A stretch of 47,598 bases of DNA from Nitrososphaerota archaeon (GCA_027886825.1 JAPCJS010000004.1:1-47598); one strand, 5' to 3'. Shown: positions 32,788 to 41,664, counted from the first letter of the stretch. A program made the numbers and translations. Notes: generated by a model not told the origin, from the sequence alone.

Positions 32788-32922
32788 ATGATACCGATCC
32801 TTGACACGACCGGCTACTACAACTTCCTCAGCGGTACCATGATCACCCTTTTCGTCGTGATACTGGTCATAATCTTCGTCTATGAGTATGAAGTGCTGAG
32901 AAGGCCGAAGAACCAGAGCTAA
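32788..32922 (+). CDS. Small single-span membrane protein (44 aa)
   Basis: ATG 32788 to TAA. A polar 17-residue start (Thr-Gly-Tyr-Tyr-Asn-Phe-Leu-Ser-Gly) is followed by one hydrophobic helix at about 18-33 and a basic tail (Leu-Arg-Arg-Pro-Lys-Asn). A TATA-like ACTTATACC about 32-38 bases upstream suits a leaderless transcript. It lies just after tRNA-Met. No family is recognised, but composition and promoter support a real gene. Confidence 0.6.
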   Translation: MIPILDTTGYYNFLSGTMITLFVVILVIIFVYEYEVLRRPKNQS

Positions 32923-32939
32923 TCCATCAGTACATCAAA

Positions 32940-34124
32940 TCAATCAGAGACCTTCTCGATAATCGACTCTTTCTCCAGCTCTAACGTTACCATACCCATC
33001 TTGGAGACCTGCCGGGCGACGTCGATTACTCGGACCTTCTGACCCACCTCGATCTCGACCAGTCTGTCGGCCATTTCCCTCCAACCCACGACCGTGATCT
33101 CGCCGGTATCGTCCCCGATTATGAGCTCGGCCTTCTTCAGACTTGGGCCGTCCCGCATCGGCACGTCATGGGTACTCGCCTTCGAGAGCGCCATCACCTC
33201 GAGACTGACACGCCCGCTCAGGTCCCTCACACGGTTCACCTTCACGAACATCGGGTTCGACCTGACGGCCGCCACCACCGCAGATCCGACTGCTTGGACC
33301 ACACTGCCGCTGTCTCCGTGAAGCTCTCGGTCGCCGTTGATGCTCTTCTTCACCCTCAGGTTGGTGACCATGACCGTCTGACCTGCCTTTACTTCGATGG
33401 CGACAGGGTTCCAGATCACCACTCGGATCTTATCCTTACCCGCTTCCCCGGTCAGTTCAAACTGTGCCATCGAGCCCGGAGAGCCATCGCTCCTCGTAAA
33501 ATTCGAGGACCTGCTCGCCGAAGATGCCGTACCCTGCACTGCAGGTATGTTCTGTTCCTCCTCGACCTCACCGACCTTTCTAGTCAGCTGCGATAGAGGC
33601 ATCAGCCGCGATATCAGGCTCTCGTCGGTCAGGACCTCGATCTTGCCCCTCTTCCCAAGGTTCAGGCTCGGTTTTCCATCCAGCCCGGGTCTGACGTAGC
33701 CGTTGGATATCCTGACCGGCATGTCTACCGACATTCCTTCGAGCTTGACGGCGTCTTCGTTGTCATCCCAGATCGTAAGCCTCGAGACGTTGCTCTTGTC
33801 GAAGAGGCTCAGCCTCCTGTATCTCCCTACATTGCCGTCCTTCTTCTTGAACTCGCTGACAGGGTAGATGGCCAGGATCCTGGCGACGATCGTGATGTCA
33901 TTGGCCCCCACGTAGATGTCCTTCAGCGTCAGGTCAGTAGAGGTCATGTGACTCAACTGCACGCCAAGCTCACCTGCTATGAGGAAGAGGGCGCCCTGAT
34001 CGGTCAGAAACCCTGCTCCGATGTCCCGCTTCTTCTCCTGTATCTGTCCCATTATCTGATCCCGTGTGAGCTCAGGCCTGTTCCTCAGGACCTCATCCAG
34101 CAAGGAATCAAAGTCATACATCAT
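32940..34124 (-). CDS. RPA-like single-stranded DNA-binding protein (multiple OB folds)
   Basis: 394 residues. After an N-terminal helical segment there are at least three OB-fold domains: about 65-160 (Thr-Leu-Lys-Asp-Ile-Tyr-Val-Gly-Ala-Asn-Asp-Ile-Thr-Ile-Val-Ala-Arg-Ile-Leu), about 205-280 (Ala-Gln-Phe-Glu-Leu-Thr-Gly-Glu-Ala), and about 290-390 (Asn-Arg-Val-Arg-Asp-Leu-Ser-Gly-Arg ... Ile-Gly-Asp-Asp-Thr-Gly-Glu-Ile-Thr-Val-Val-Gly-Trp-Arg). It has no zinc finger. It protects ssDNA in replication and repair. Neighbours Alba and Dpo4 fit that role. Confidence 0.85.
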   Translation of the reverse strand: MMYDFDSLLDEVLRNRPELTRDQIMGQIQEKKRDIGAGFLTDQGALFLIAGELGVQLSHMTSTDLTLKDIYVGANDITIVARILAIYPVSEFKKKDGNVGRYRRLSLFDKSNVSRLTIWDDNEDAVKLEGMSVDMPVRISNGYVRPGLDGKPSLNLGKRGKIEVLTDESLISRLMPLSQLTRKVGEVEEEQNIPAVQGTASSASRSSNFTRSDGSPGSMAQFELTGEAGKDKIRVVIWNPVAIEVKAGQTVMVTNLRVKKSINGDRELHGDSGSVVQAVGSAVVAAVRSNPMFVKVNRVRDLSGRVSLEVMALSKASTHDVPMRDGPSLKKAELIIGDDTGEITVVGWREMADRLVEIEVGQKVRVIDVARQVSKMGMVTLELEKESIIEKVSD

Positions 34125-34266
34125 TAACTGCCCTGCCGCTAGGATACATCGTTCATCCGGTCAGAGGTGGCCTTGCTATAAGAAGACCATCGTCCGATGG
34201 TCACGCGCGTTCCATTGTCTGGAACCCACAAGCGCCGATTCAGCTCGTTCGATCAGAGTCGTTGGG

Positions 34267-34581
34267 TCAGGCGGTGGTGGTAGTCGTATTGGTCTGCGCC
34301 TTCGGCATCGATAGCTCGATCTCCAGGACTGGAAGACTGAGTTGTCTCCCGTCTCTTGAGATTACGTTCTCGCCGTCGATCTGGATCTTCGAGATCTGCA
34401 CCTGGCTGAAGAACCTCTTCCTGAGAAGCTGTGCGACGTCGACGGCCATGTTTATCGCCTCTCCCCTCGAGCGAAGGACCACGTGTTCTGCCCCACCGTT
34501 GAACATCGTTATGCATGCGGTGACGTAGTTGAGGAGTGGTTTGGATTGGCCGACGATTACAATTTTCGTAGCTTCCTGCAT
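34267..34581 (-). CDS. albA: Chromatin/RNA-binding protein Alba
   Basis: 104 residues. The Alba core is plain: Ile-Val-Ile-Val-Gly-Gln-Ser-Lys-Pro-Leu-Leu-Asn-Tyr-Val (with the lysine that is acetylated in other Alba proteins), Arg-Ser-Arg-Gly-Glu-Ala-Ile-Asn-Met-Ala-Val-Asp-Val-Ala, and the beta-hairpin Arg-Lys-Arg-Phe ... Val-Gln-Ile. The C-terminal tail is Thr-rich. It coats DNA and binds RNA as a dimer. It is upstream of, and in the same orientation as, the RPA gene. Confidence 0.92.
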   Translation of the reverse strand: MQEATKIVIVGQSKPLLNYVTACITMFNGGAEHVVLRSRGEAINMAVDVAQLLRKRFFSQVQISKIQIDGENVISRDGRQLSLPVLEIELSMPKAQTNTTTTTA

Positions 34582-34694
34582 AGGCCCACCGTGGAAGCTT
34601 CCTGCTTATAACGCCTGCGCAGACGCATGAGGGGACGGGTCTTCAACCAAAGGTTGAGATATGACCGTCGGGGAGAGGGCGCCGCCAAACGGCT
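34582..34694. other. Short intergenic region before tRNA-Pro
   Basis: A TATA-like GCTTATAACG at about 34603 precedes the tRNA by about 90 bases. This is further than usual for a tRNA promoter, so a longer transcript or an unseen small RNA is possible. No RNA gene could be supported. Confidence 0.25.
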
Positions 34695-34803
34695 GGGGTC
34701 GTCGGCTAGTCTGGTCAAGGCTTCAAGCCTCGGGAAGAGACAGATTGGAGACAATTTGTCTAGAGAACGCTTGAGAGCGCCGGTTCAAATCCGGCCGACC
34801 CCA
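34695..34803 (+). tRNA. tRNA-Pro(CGG) with a 33-nt intron
   Basis: Acceptor GGGGTCG/CGACCCC, discriminator A. D-arm GGCT/GGCT pairs with wobbles. The anticodon stem CAAGC/GCTTG encloses CTCGGG, a 33-nt intron (34735-34767) at the standard 37/38 position, and C38; anticodon CGG. The intron contains AGACA/TGTCT arms that fold back. T-arm GCCGG-TTCAAAT-CCGGC. Mature length is 76. Confidence 0.9.
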
Positions 34804-34848
34804 TCAATTTAATACCCTTAAATCGAACTGAGAGTCGGTCCTCAAAGT

Positions 34849-35937
34849 TTGACCCGATTGGTGGGCCATCTCGACCTGGACTACTTCTACGCTCAGGTCG
34901 AGGAGCTTGAAAACGCCTCCCTGAGAAACCTGCCTGTCCTGGTCTGCGTCTATTCCGGTCGCACGGAAGACAGCGGAGTCGTCAGCACCGCCAACTACAG
35001 GGCGAGGGAGCTGGGTGTCCGATCGGGTATCCCTATAGCGTTCGCAAAGAAACGACTGGAAGGCAAGGAGGCCGTCTTCATCCGCATGGACCGGGAAAAG
35101 TACGAACGCTATTCCGAGCGGGTGATGGCCATCCTGAAGGAGAACGTGGACGTAATGGAACAGACAGGGATAGACGAGGCGTTCTTCGACATCACAAAGA
35201 GGTCAGGCGGCAGCTTCGAGGTCGGTGCGGAGATTGCTTCCAGCATAAAGCTGCAGATACTGCGACACGAGGGGCTGACCTGCTCCGTCGGGGTCGCGCC
35301 CAACAAGATAGCGGCGAAGTTAGCCTCTGATTTCAAGAAACCTGATGGACTGACGGTCATACGGCCCTCGGAGCTTACCGGGTTCATGGAGCCGATGCCC
35401 GTGGACAGGCTCTATGGAATAGGCGCCAAGACGGCTAAGGCGTTACAGGAGATAGGCGTCGTAACCATTGGAGACCTGGCAAGAAAGGACATATCCCAGC
35501 TCGACGACCTCTTCGGACAGAAGCTGGCGGTCTACCTTCACAACTCCGCGAGTGGTGAGGACGGGGAGCCCGTGGAGGAGAGAGGCCAGGCGACTCAGAT
35601 AAGCAGGATAATCACCCTCAAGAGGGACTCGCGAAGCGCAGACGAGATACTGCCGCAGCTCATCCCTGCCGTGGAGGACGTTCAGAGGAGAGTGGTCGAG
35701 AAGGGTCTGTTCTTCAGGTCGATCTCGGTCATCGGCATACTCAGTGACCTGTCCACCAGGACCCGCAGCAAGACTCTGGAGACGCCCACTCGCGAATCCT
35801 CGACGCTGAACCGGGCTGCGTCAGAGCTGCTGACCTCCCTCGTCAGTGAGCTGGGCGAGCTGAGACGGGTCGGAATCAAGGTGGCTGACTTTGAAGAGTC
35901 GAAGGAGCAGAGCTCGCTTGCCGAGTTCCTGGGGTGA
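34849..35937 (+). CDS. dpo4: Y-family translesion DNA polymerase (DNA polymerase IV/Dpo4)
   Basis: 362 residues from a TTG start. Catalytic acids are at Asp9 (His-Leu-Asp-Leu-Asp-Tyr-Phe-Tyr) and Asp109-Glu110 (Gly-Ile-Asp-Glu-Ala-Phe-Phe). Palm/finger, thumb (a helix-hairpin-helix around Leu-Tyr-Gly-Ile-Gly-Ala-Lys-Thr) and little-finger domain are all present at normal length. The last nine residues, Gln-Ser-Ser-Leu-Ala-Glu-Phe-Leu-Gly, match a PCNA-interaction (PIP) box. It copies past DNA lesions. The SWIM-domain gene follows 10 bases later. Confidence 0.95.
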   Translation: MTRLVGHLDLDYFYAQVEELENASLRNLPVLVCVYSGRTEDSGVVSTANYRARELGVRSGIPIAFAKKRLEGKEAVFIRMDREKYERYSERVMAILKENVDVMEQTGIDEAFFDITKRSGGSFEVGAEIASSIKLQILRHEGLTCSVGVAPNKIAAKLASDFKKPDGLTVIRPSELTGFMEPMPVDRLYGIGAKTAKALQEIGVVTIGDLARKDISQLDDLFGQKLAVYLHNSASGEDGEPVEERGQATQISRIITLKRDSRSADEILPQLIPAVEDVQRRVVEKGLFFRSISVIGILSDLSTRTRSKTLETPTRESSTLNRAASELLTSLVSELGELRRVGIKVADFEESKEQSSLAEFLG

Positions 35938-35947
35938 TGATGAGGGC

Positions 35948-36325
35948 GTGACGGTCCCCGAACTCAGCAGGGAAGAGCTCATCTCCCGGTTCGCTGCTGC
36001 CTCAGACCACCCCGGTCATCTCAAGAAGGCTGCCGACGCCGTCCTTGACGGATGTGTGAAGAAGCACGTCTTCAGTCCGAGCGGCAGGGTCTTGTTCACG
36101 GTTGTCGGTCGGAGCGGCGACGAGTTCATAGACCCCGAGAAGCCGTTCTGTTCCTGCCGGCACTTCTTTTTCAGGGTCCTGGGGGGAAGAGACCTGACCT
36201 GCTATCACCTGCTGGCCTATGAGATGGCCAAAGAAGCACAGAGCTTCGATCAGGTCGAGATGCACGACGAAGAGTTCGGGGTGTTCCTTAGGCTGCTCGC
36301 ATCTGACCTGATGGCCAGCGAATGA
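35948..36325 (+). CDS. SWIM zinc-finger protein
   Basis: About 125 residues from a GTG at 35948; an ATG at 35891 would start inside dpo4 and is less likely. The SWIM motif Cys-Ser-Cys-Arg-His-Phe-Phe-Phe ... Leu-Thr-Cys-Tyr-His-Leu-Leu-Ala is complete at about residues 77-100. An N-terminal helical region precedes it. SWIM proteins bind DNA or protein; in archaea they are often next to repair genes. The close spacing with dpo4 suggests an operon. Confidence 0.8.
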   Translation: MTVPELSREELISRFAAASDHPGHLKKAADAVLDGCVKKHVFSPSGRVLFTVVGRSGDEFIDPEKPFCSCRHFFFRVLGGRDLTCYHLLAYEMAKEAQSFDQVEMHDEEFGVFLRLLASDLMASE

Positions 36326-36380
36326 ATGAATGAAGAAGGGAGAAAGAAGATAAAGACAATCAAGAGCAGTCTGGCAGCAT

Positions 36381-36454
36381 GCCTCGGTAGCTCAGCCTGG
36401 TAGAGCAACTGCCTTGTAAGCAGTAGGTCGTGGGATCAAATCCCGCCCGAGGCT
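36381..36454 (+). tRNA. tRNA-Thr(TGT), intronless
   Basis: Acceptor GCCTCGG/CCGAGGC, D-arm GCTC/GAGC, anticodon stem ACTGC/GCAGT with loop CTTGTAA and anticodon TGT, T-arm GTGGG-ATCAAAT-CCCGC, discriminator T. 74 nt, no intron, no CCA. The T-loop has A at position 54, as in the other tRNA-Thr in this window. Confidence 0.95.
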
Positions 36455-36467
36455 CTTCCTTTCTCTC

Positions 36468-37439
36468 TTACCCGGAGGTCAGCATGTATGACTTGACCTT
36501 GTCCTTGTCGACGTCGCAGAGCAGCCCCTTCAGGATGCCAGAGTTGTACTCGCTGCCGGGGTTGAAGCACATGGTCTGTCCGATCTTCACCATCCCCCTC
36601 GACTCGTGAATGTGCCCGTGTATTCCTGCGAGAGGCTGATGCTTCTCGATGCTGGCCCTTACGGCCGTGCTCCCGGCGGAGGTCATCACGATGCTGCCTC
36701 CCGAGATTACCGGTTTCAGGTTCGCGTCGAGTTTCGGCGCCTGGTCAATCACCGTGTTTATCGGAGGGACGTGCAGGTTGAACAGAGTCATCTTCATGTT
36801 CTTGACCTGGCTGATCATCTTGTCGATCTTCTGCTGGAGCACGTCCTCGTCGACCTCCCTCGGGCTGTTCCAGGGGGTGTGGTTCGCATATCCGAGCGTG
36901 ATCATCTCGTGCTCCTCGTCTATGTAGATCGTCTTCTCCTCGGGATTGATCACATAGGTCGCCGAGTCGAGCGCCTTGTCGATCTCAAAGTAGTCGTCGT
37001 TACCTGGAGAGACGTAGCACTTAATGCCCGTGCCCTTCAGCCGCTCCTCAGCGAGCTTCATCCACCCGTCGATGCTCTCCACCATCAGCTTCTTGAAAAG
37101 CTCGTGGACGAGCTCGGGCTTCGCTGAGAGCTCCTCGACGTCCTTAGGCTCTGCAATGTAGGGATAGAAACCAGAGTCCTTGATGTTCTTGACCGTCTCA
37201 TTCACCTGTTCCTGTGACTTGAGATTGTACTGCGTTCCTCCGAACTCGCACCTGAAGGTCCCGTCCTGCTGCTTAACGATGGGGACGATCATCTTCCCCG
37301 TGATGTCCCCTCCGAGTATCAGCACGCTGGCGTTGTAGAACTTCCCTGCGTTGATGAACTTGCGGAAGCATCTATCCGAGCCGTGAACGTCGGTGACGAA
37401 GAAGAGCCTTGTCTTTACCAATGACCAGCACTCACTCAC
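36468..37439 (-). CDS. Calcineurin-like metallophosphoesterase
   Basis: Up to 323 residues; a TTG start at 37421, right before Val-Lys-Thr-Arg-Leu-Phe-Phe-Val-Thr-Asp, may be more likely than the GTG at 37439. Metal motifs in order are Asp-Val-His-Gly (17-20), Gly-Gly-Asp (43-45), Gly-Asn-Asp-Asp (about 165), Leu-His-Val-Pro-Pro, and Gly-His-Ile-His (about 275). The Asn-Asp replaces the usual Asn-His of the GNHD motif, as in several archaeal members. Substrate unknown; it is in the same orientation as the nucleotidyltransferase upstream. Confidence 0.85.
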   Translation of the reverse strand: MSECWSLVKTRLFFVTDVHGSDRCFRKFINAGKFYNASVLILGGDITGKMIVPIVKQQDGTFRCEFGGTQYNLKSQEQVNETVKNIKDSGFYPYIAEPKDVEELSAKPELVHELFKKLMVESIDGWMKLAEERLKGTGIKCYVSPGNDDYFEIDKALDSATYVINPEEKTIYIDEEHEMITLGYANHTPWNSPREVDEDVLQQKIDKMISQVKNMKMTLFNLHVPPINTVIDQAPKLDANLKPVISGGSIVMTSAGSTAVRASIEKHQPLAGIHGHIHESRGMVKIGQTMCFNPGSEYNSGILKGLLCDVDKDKVKSYMLTSG

Positions 37440-37461
37440 TCCAACGGGGCGGTTTAAAACC

Positions 37462-38262
37462 TCACGGGGCGGGCTGCTGCTCCGTCCCTGAGCCGATGCG
37501 CGAGTCGACCACTTCCTTGTCGGCTTCAGGGAGCTCGTACCACTGCACCTTCTCCCCGACCCTCGCCCTCATCTTCCACCTGAAGCTCTTTGGGGCGTCC
37601 TCGATCATCTTCTTCAGCTTTGTCACCCTGTCGCTCACGAGCCTCTTCTCGCTATCTTCCAGTCCAAAATCGTTCACCATGCTCAGGACGCGGTCGAGGT
37701 TCATCGTGAAGGTCTTGTAGATGCCCCAGTCATCGGAGCAGAGCTTCGCCAGGTATGTCCCGTTGATCACCTCGGGGGCGTCGCTGGTACCTATGTCGTG
37801 ATCGATGAACATGCTGACGACATCCTTGAGGTCCTTCTGGTTTATCTCGACGATCTGAAGCTTGGTCGCCAGCATGTCGGCAAGAGAGATTGTGTACTGG
37901 TCGATCTCGAGTCTGTCCTTGAAGTTGAACTTGTGGCACATCTCGAACACGTCCAGGAATATGTCGACGCGCCGCTGGTGCTCGATATCGTTGAAGATCA
38001 GCCTCCTGTACCCCTGCATCGCGTTGAACCTGTCCCTCGGCACGTAGCCGAGCTCCTCGAAGAGCTGTTTGATCTCTTTGGACTGCTTTGCATGTCCCAT
38101 GAAGTCTACATCGACATAGTTTCTCTGGAGGCTTCTGTGCTTCGCTGACGGACAGCGAAAATAGAAGGAGACGCCACCGAAAAGCCTCAGAATTATCTGT
38201 TTTTGCTGTGCGACTTCAATAATTCTCTTAGCCTCATCCGTCGGGCTCTCCAAGATAGGCAT
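37462..38262 (-). CDS. Nucleotidyltransferase-fold protein
   Basis: 266 residues. The fold is recognised from Leu-Arg-Leu-Phe-Gly-Gly-Val-Ser (residues 25-32), with Gly29-Gly30, and the metal-binding Asp51-Val-Asp53 (Tyr-Val-Asp-Val-Asp-Phe-Met-Gly). A third acid lies in Arg-Arg-Val-Asp-Ile-Phe. A long helical C-terminal half follows. It may be an AbiEii-like or minimal nucleotidyltransferase; no toxin or antitoxin partner is next to it. Substrate unknown. Confidence 0.7.
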   Translation of the reverse strand: MPILESPTDEAKRIIEVAQQKQIILRLFGGVSFYFRCPSAKHRSLQRNYVDVDFMGHAKQSKEIKQLFEELGYVPRDRFNAMQGYRRLIFNDIEHQRRVDIFLDVFEMCHKFNFKDRLEIDQYTISLADMLATKLQIVEINQKDLKDVVSMFIDHDIGTSDAPEVINGTYLAKLCSDDWGIYKTFTMNLDRVLSMVNDFGLEDSEKRLVSDRVTKLKKMIEDAPKSFRWKMRARVGEKVQWYELPEADKEVVDSRIGSGTEQQPAP

Positions 38263-38372
38263 TCTTCCCGCCGTCAGGCGTTCCTTTTTCTTTTAACCTT
38301 TGCCGAGGTCACACGTGTTAATTGTCGTACATCAGATAGACTAAAACAAGAGCGATTTCGTCCCGCCGCGCG

Positions 38373-39182
38373 ATGGAACTCAGGGAGATCGGCAAGACCG
38401 GAGAGAAGATCCCTGTCGTCGGGATGGGTACTTGGGCCATGGGAAACTCGACCGGCGAGCAAAGGAGGGAGGAGATCAAGGCTCTTCAGAGGGGAATCGA
38501 GCTCGGTATGAACTTCATCGACACGGCAGAGGTCTATGGGCATGGCAAGTCCGAGAGCCTGGTCGGCGACGCGATAAAGGAGTACAGGGACGACGTCTTT
38601 TTGGCCACCAAGGTCGCTCCCGAGAACTTCGCTTACGATGACGTCATAAGGTCGTGCGAGACCAGCATACAGAGGCTCGGGGTAAAGTTCGTCGACCTCT
38701 ATCAGCTGCACTGGCCCAGCCCGCGCATCCGCATCCAGGAGACCATGAGGGCGATGGAAGAGCTGGTTGCGACAGGGAAGACGAGATACATCGGCGTGAG
38801 CAACTTCTCGGTCGAGCAGACCATGCAGGCACAGGAGTCACTGCCCAGGAGCGAGGTGGTCTCGAATCAGATGAGATACAGCATCACCTCGCGGTCCATC
38901 GAGGCCGATGTCCTCCCCTTCTGCAGGAAGGAGAAGATCACCGTGATAGCGTACAGCCCGCTCGACACGGGCAAGATACCCATCAGCAGGATACCGAAGG
39001 ACATGCTCGCCAGGTATGAGATGACGCCTGCGCAGCTCATGCTGAACTGGGTGACCTACCAGGACCCCGTGGTCGCCATACCAAAGGCAGGCAGGATACC
39101 GCACATAGAGGAGAACGCCAGATCGATCGATATGAGAATCTCTCAGGCGGACTATGAGGCGCTATCCAAGAAGTTCCAGTGA
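38373..39182 (+). CDS. Aldo/keto reductase
   Basis: 269 residues with the full catalytic tetrad: Asp50, Tyr55, Lys80 and His113. The NADP-binding end contains Val-Ala-Ile-Pro-Lys-Ala-Gly-Arg, the usual cofactor loop of the family. Length is slightly short but complete. It is a cytosolic NAD(P)H-dependent reductase of carbonyls; substrate unknown. It is divergent from the nucleotidyltransferase gene and convergent with valS. Confidence 0.93.
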   Translation: MELREIGKTGEKIPVVGMGTWAMGNSTGEQRREEIKALQRGIELGMNFIDTAEVYGHGKSESLVGDAIKEYRDDVFLATKVAPENFAYDDVIRSCETSIQRLGVKFVDLYQLHWPSPRIRIQETMRAMEELVATGKTRYIGVSNFSVEQTMQAQESLPRSEVVSNQMRYSITSRSIEADVLPFCRKEKITVIAYSPLDTGKIPISRIPKDMLARYEMTPAQLMLNWVTYQDPVVAIPKAGRIPHIEENARSIDMRISQADYEALSKKFQ

Positions 39183-39189
39183 CCCGCCA

Positions 39190-41553
39190 TCAGCTGCCGG
39201 TGATGTGGTGCATCCTTGTGAGGTCGGGGAGATATGGCTGAAGGTTCTTCGGGACCTCCACCTGGATGGGCTCCTTGAGCGCGACCCCCTTGTCCCTTTT
39301 TGACTTCCAGACCTGGACGTTGAACTCGATGAGTGCCTGGGTGACCCCGTCGGGGAGGTGATGACCCCCGGCCTTCGGGAAGAGCTCCATATGGATCGAA
39401 CCGGTGCCGTACAGCCTCCTCCAAATGTGGTCTGTTATGTGCGGGATTATGGGCGCCAGGAGCAGCAGGAGGCTCCTCATGACCCTGTGGAGCGTATAGC
39501 ATGCGGCTTCACGGTCCTTCTGGCTTCCAGAGTCGCCGTAGGCTCTTCCCTTTGTCATCTCCAGGTAGTGGGCCGTGAACACGTTCCACAGGAACTCCCT
39601 GATCTTCGTAGCAGGGACGAACATGTTGAACTCCCCGTATCCCTTGTTACACTCTTCTATCAGCTTGTCAAGCTCGGCGAGGATCCAGTTGTCTGAATCC
39701 GTGAGGGCAGGAGCAGAGACGGGTTCGGGGAACGAGCCTATGTAGCGCGCCGTGTTCCAGAGTTTGGTCAGGAACTTACCTGCGCCGGCCACTCTGTCCT
39801 CGCTCAGACGAAAGTCGTAGCCCTGATTGGCCTCAGCCGCGCCCCAGAACCGGAACGTGTCACTGCCGTACCTCTGCAGCAGCGGCTCCGGGTCCACGAA
39901 ATTACCCAGGCTCTTCCTCATGGCACGTCCCTTTGCATCCTGGCCCAGCCCACCCACCCAGGCGCTCTTGAATGGCGCTTCCCCTGTGAGAAGATAACAC
40001 TTGAGGAGCGAGTAGTAGAGCCAGGTCCTTACGATGTCCTTGCCCTGTGTCCTGATAGTGGTCGGATAGGTCGCACTGTGGAAGCGCTTGTTCCTCATCC
40101 ACTTTGTGATGAAGAGCGCCGAGATGCTAGAGTCCATCCAGGTATCGAAGGTCTTCGTCTCGCCGACGAACTTCGTGTTCCCGCATTTCGTGCATTTCTT
40201 GAAAGGAGCAGCGTCCTTCCATGGCCTGTAGTACTTTCCGGGCTTTGGCAGGTGCGGTTCGTTGCACTTGCTGCAGTACCATATCGGGATCTCGGTCGCA
40301 TAGTACCTCCTCCTCGAGATGGGGTAGTCTGTGGTCAGAGAGTTGATCCAGTTCAGGAGTATCTGCCGGTGCTGGTCAGGGTAGAACTCCATCTCCTTTG
40401 CAAGCTTCCTGAGCTTGGGAAGGAAAGCGAGCTGTTTGAGATAGAACTCCTGCATCGGTATGATCTCGATGGGCGTGTGGCTCCTTTCACACAGAGGTGT
40501 CCTGTGCTGTATCTGCTCGACCTTCGTGGCGACCTTGCTCTCCTGCAGGTCCTGGATGATCTGCGACCTGGCATCCTTGATCGACATGCCGACGTACTTC
40601 CCGGCTGCCGAGGTCATCTTGCCGTCGATGTCTATGGCGACGATCTCCTTCAGGCTGAACTCCCTGATGAGCTGGACATCGTGGTAGTCGCCGTAGCTGC
40701 ATATCATCACGGCACCCGTACCGAACGCCATATCGACGCTCTTGTGGGCCTTTATCGGGACCTCGTTACCGAATATGGGCGTTATCGCCGTTTGGCCGAT
40801 CAGTCTCTTGTACCTGTCGTCGTCTGGGTGTACCACGATGAGCTGACAGGCCTCAAGCAGCTCCGGTCTCGTGGTGGCCACCAGGATCTCCTCGTCGCCC
40901 CCCTTCACCCTGAACCTGTTCGTTACGAGATAGGTCGGAAGCTCCTCATACTCGATCTCTGCGTCTGCGATCGTGGTCCCGCAGTCCGTGCAGTAGTTGT
41001 TCGGCCTGTTCGCTATGTGAACTAGTCCCTTGTTCCACAGCTCGATGAACGACCACTGGGTCATCTTCCTGTAGTCCTCGGAATCGGTCCTGTACTTGTT
41101 CTTGAAATCGCCGGAGATCCCGAGCCTCTTCAGTAGCTCGATCATGTAGGCCTCGATATCGTCGAGGGCGTGCCTGCAGAGCGCTATGAACTCATCGCGT
41201 GGCGTCTTCCTGAGCTGGATCCTGTACTTCCGCTCGGTCGCGATCTCCACTGGCAGTCCGTTCCTGTCTATGCCGACAGGGTAGAGGACGTTGTAGTTCC
41301 TCATGCGGGCCGAACGCGCTATCATGTCTATCTGCGAATATTGAGTGAGCGCACCCGGGTGCCAGGGCTTCCCGGACGGGTATGGAGGAGGGGTGTCTAT
41401 CACAAAGTTGCCCTTCTTCTTCCCTTTGCTCGGCTTGAACACAAAACTATCCTCCGATTCCCAGAGTACCCTCGTCGCCTCCTCGAGACCAGGGTTCCAG
41501 CTTGTAGCCTCAAGCTTGGGAACTGCTGGGGCGGGGGTTTCCAAAGTCTTCAA
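39190..41553 (-). CDS. valS: Valyl-tRNA synthetase (archaeal type)
   Basis: 787 residues from a TTG start; charges tRNA-Val. The class I HIGH region reads Pro-Pro-Pro-Tyr-Pro-Ser-Gly-Lys-Pro-Trp-His-Pro-Gly-Ala at 55-68, characteristic of archaeal ValRS. The KMSKS loop reads Met-Arg-Lys-Ser-Leu-Gly-Asn near residue 545. The editing (CP1) domain carries Thr-Thr-Arg-Pro-Glu. Two Cys pairs near residues 430-460 form a zinc knob (Cys-Ser-Lys-Cys, Cys-Thr-Lys-Cys). The C-terminal anticodon-binding domain lacks a long coiled-coil extension. No break seen. Confidence 0.93.
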   Translation of the reverse strand: MKTLETPAPAVPKLEATSWNPGLEEATRVLWESEDSFVFKPSKGKKKGNFVIDTPPPYPSGKPWHPGALTQYSQIDMIARSARMRNYNVLYPVGIDRNGLPVEIATERKYRIQLRKTPRDEFIALCRHALDDIEAYMIELLKRLGISGDFKNKYRTDSEDYRKMTQWSFIELWNKGLVHIANRPNNYCTDCGTTIADAEIEYEELPTYLVTNRFRVKGGDEEILVATTRPELLEACQLIVVHPDDDRYKRLIGQTAITPIFGNEVPIKAHKSVDMAFGTGAVMICSYGDYHDVQLIREFSLKEIVAIDIDGKMTSAAGKYVGMSIKDARSQIIQDLQESKVATKVEQIQHRTPLCERSHTPIEIIPMQEFYLKQLAFLPKLRKLAKEMEFYPDQHRQILLNWINSLTTDYPISRRRYYATEIPIWYCSKCNEPHLPKPGKYYRPWKDAAPFKKCTKCGNTKFVGETKTFDTWMDSSISALFITKWMRNKRFHSATYPTTIRTQGKDIVRTWLYYSLLKCYLLTGEAPFKSAWVGGLGQDAKGRAMRKSLGNFVDPEPLLQRYGSDTFRFWGAAEANQGYDFRLSEDRVAGAGKFLTKLWNTARYIGSFPEPVSAPALTDSDNWILAELDKLIEECNKGYGEFNMFVPATKIREFLWNVFTAHYLEMTKGRAYGDSGSQKDREAACYTLHRVMRSLLLLLAPIIPHITDHIWRRLYGTGSIHMELFPKAGGHHLPDGVTQALIEFNVQVWKSKRDKGVALKEPIQVEVPKNLQPYLPDLTRMHHITGS

Positions 41554-41623
41554 AATCCCAAGAAGGGGGTATTTAGCGGTTGAGTAGAGGGGCCGTCTGG
41601 ATGGGCCCAGATATCCGGGAGTA

Positions 41624-41633
41624 ACATATATAG
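41624..41633 (+). promoter_or_regulatory. TATA box of the CBS-protein gene
   Basis: ACATATATAG, 32-41 bases before the TTG at 41665, in an otherwise GC-rich divergent region. This is the expected archaeal spacing for a transcript starting very close to the start codon. Confidence 0.5.
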
Positions 41634-41664
41634 AAAGACGAATCTCTCTCCCGGAAGAAAGCTA

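Noticed and set aside
40078-41025. A 315-residue plus-strand frame opposite valS
   Set aside because: Antisense shadow of ValRS, very rich in Leu/Val/Arg/Asp with no recognisable domain.
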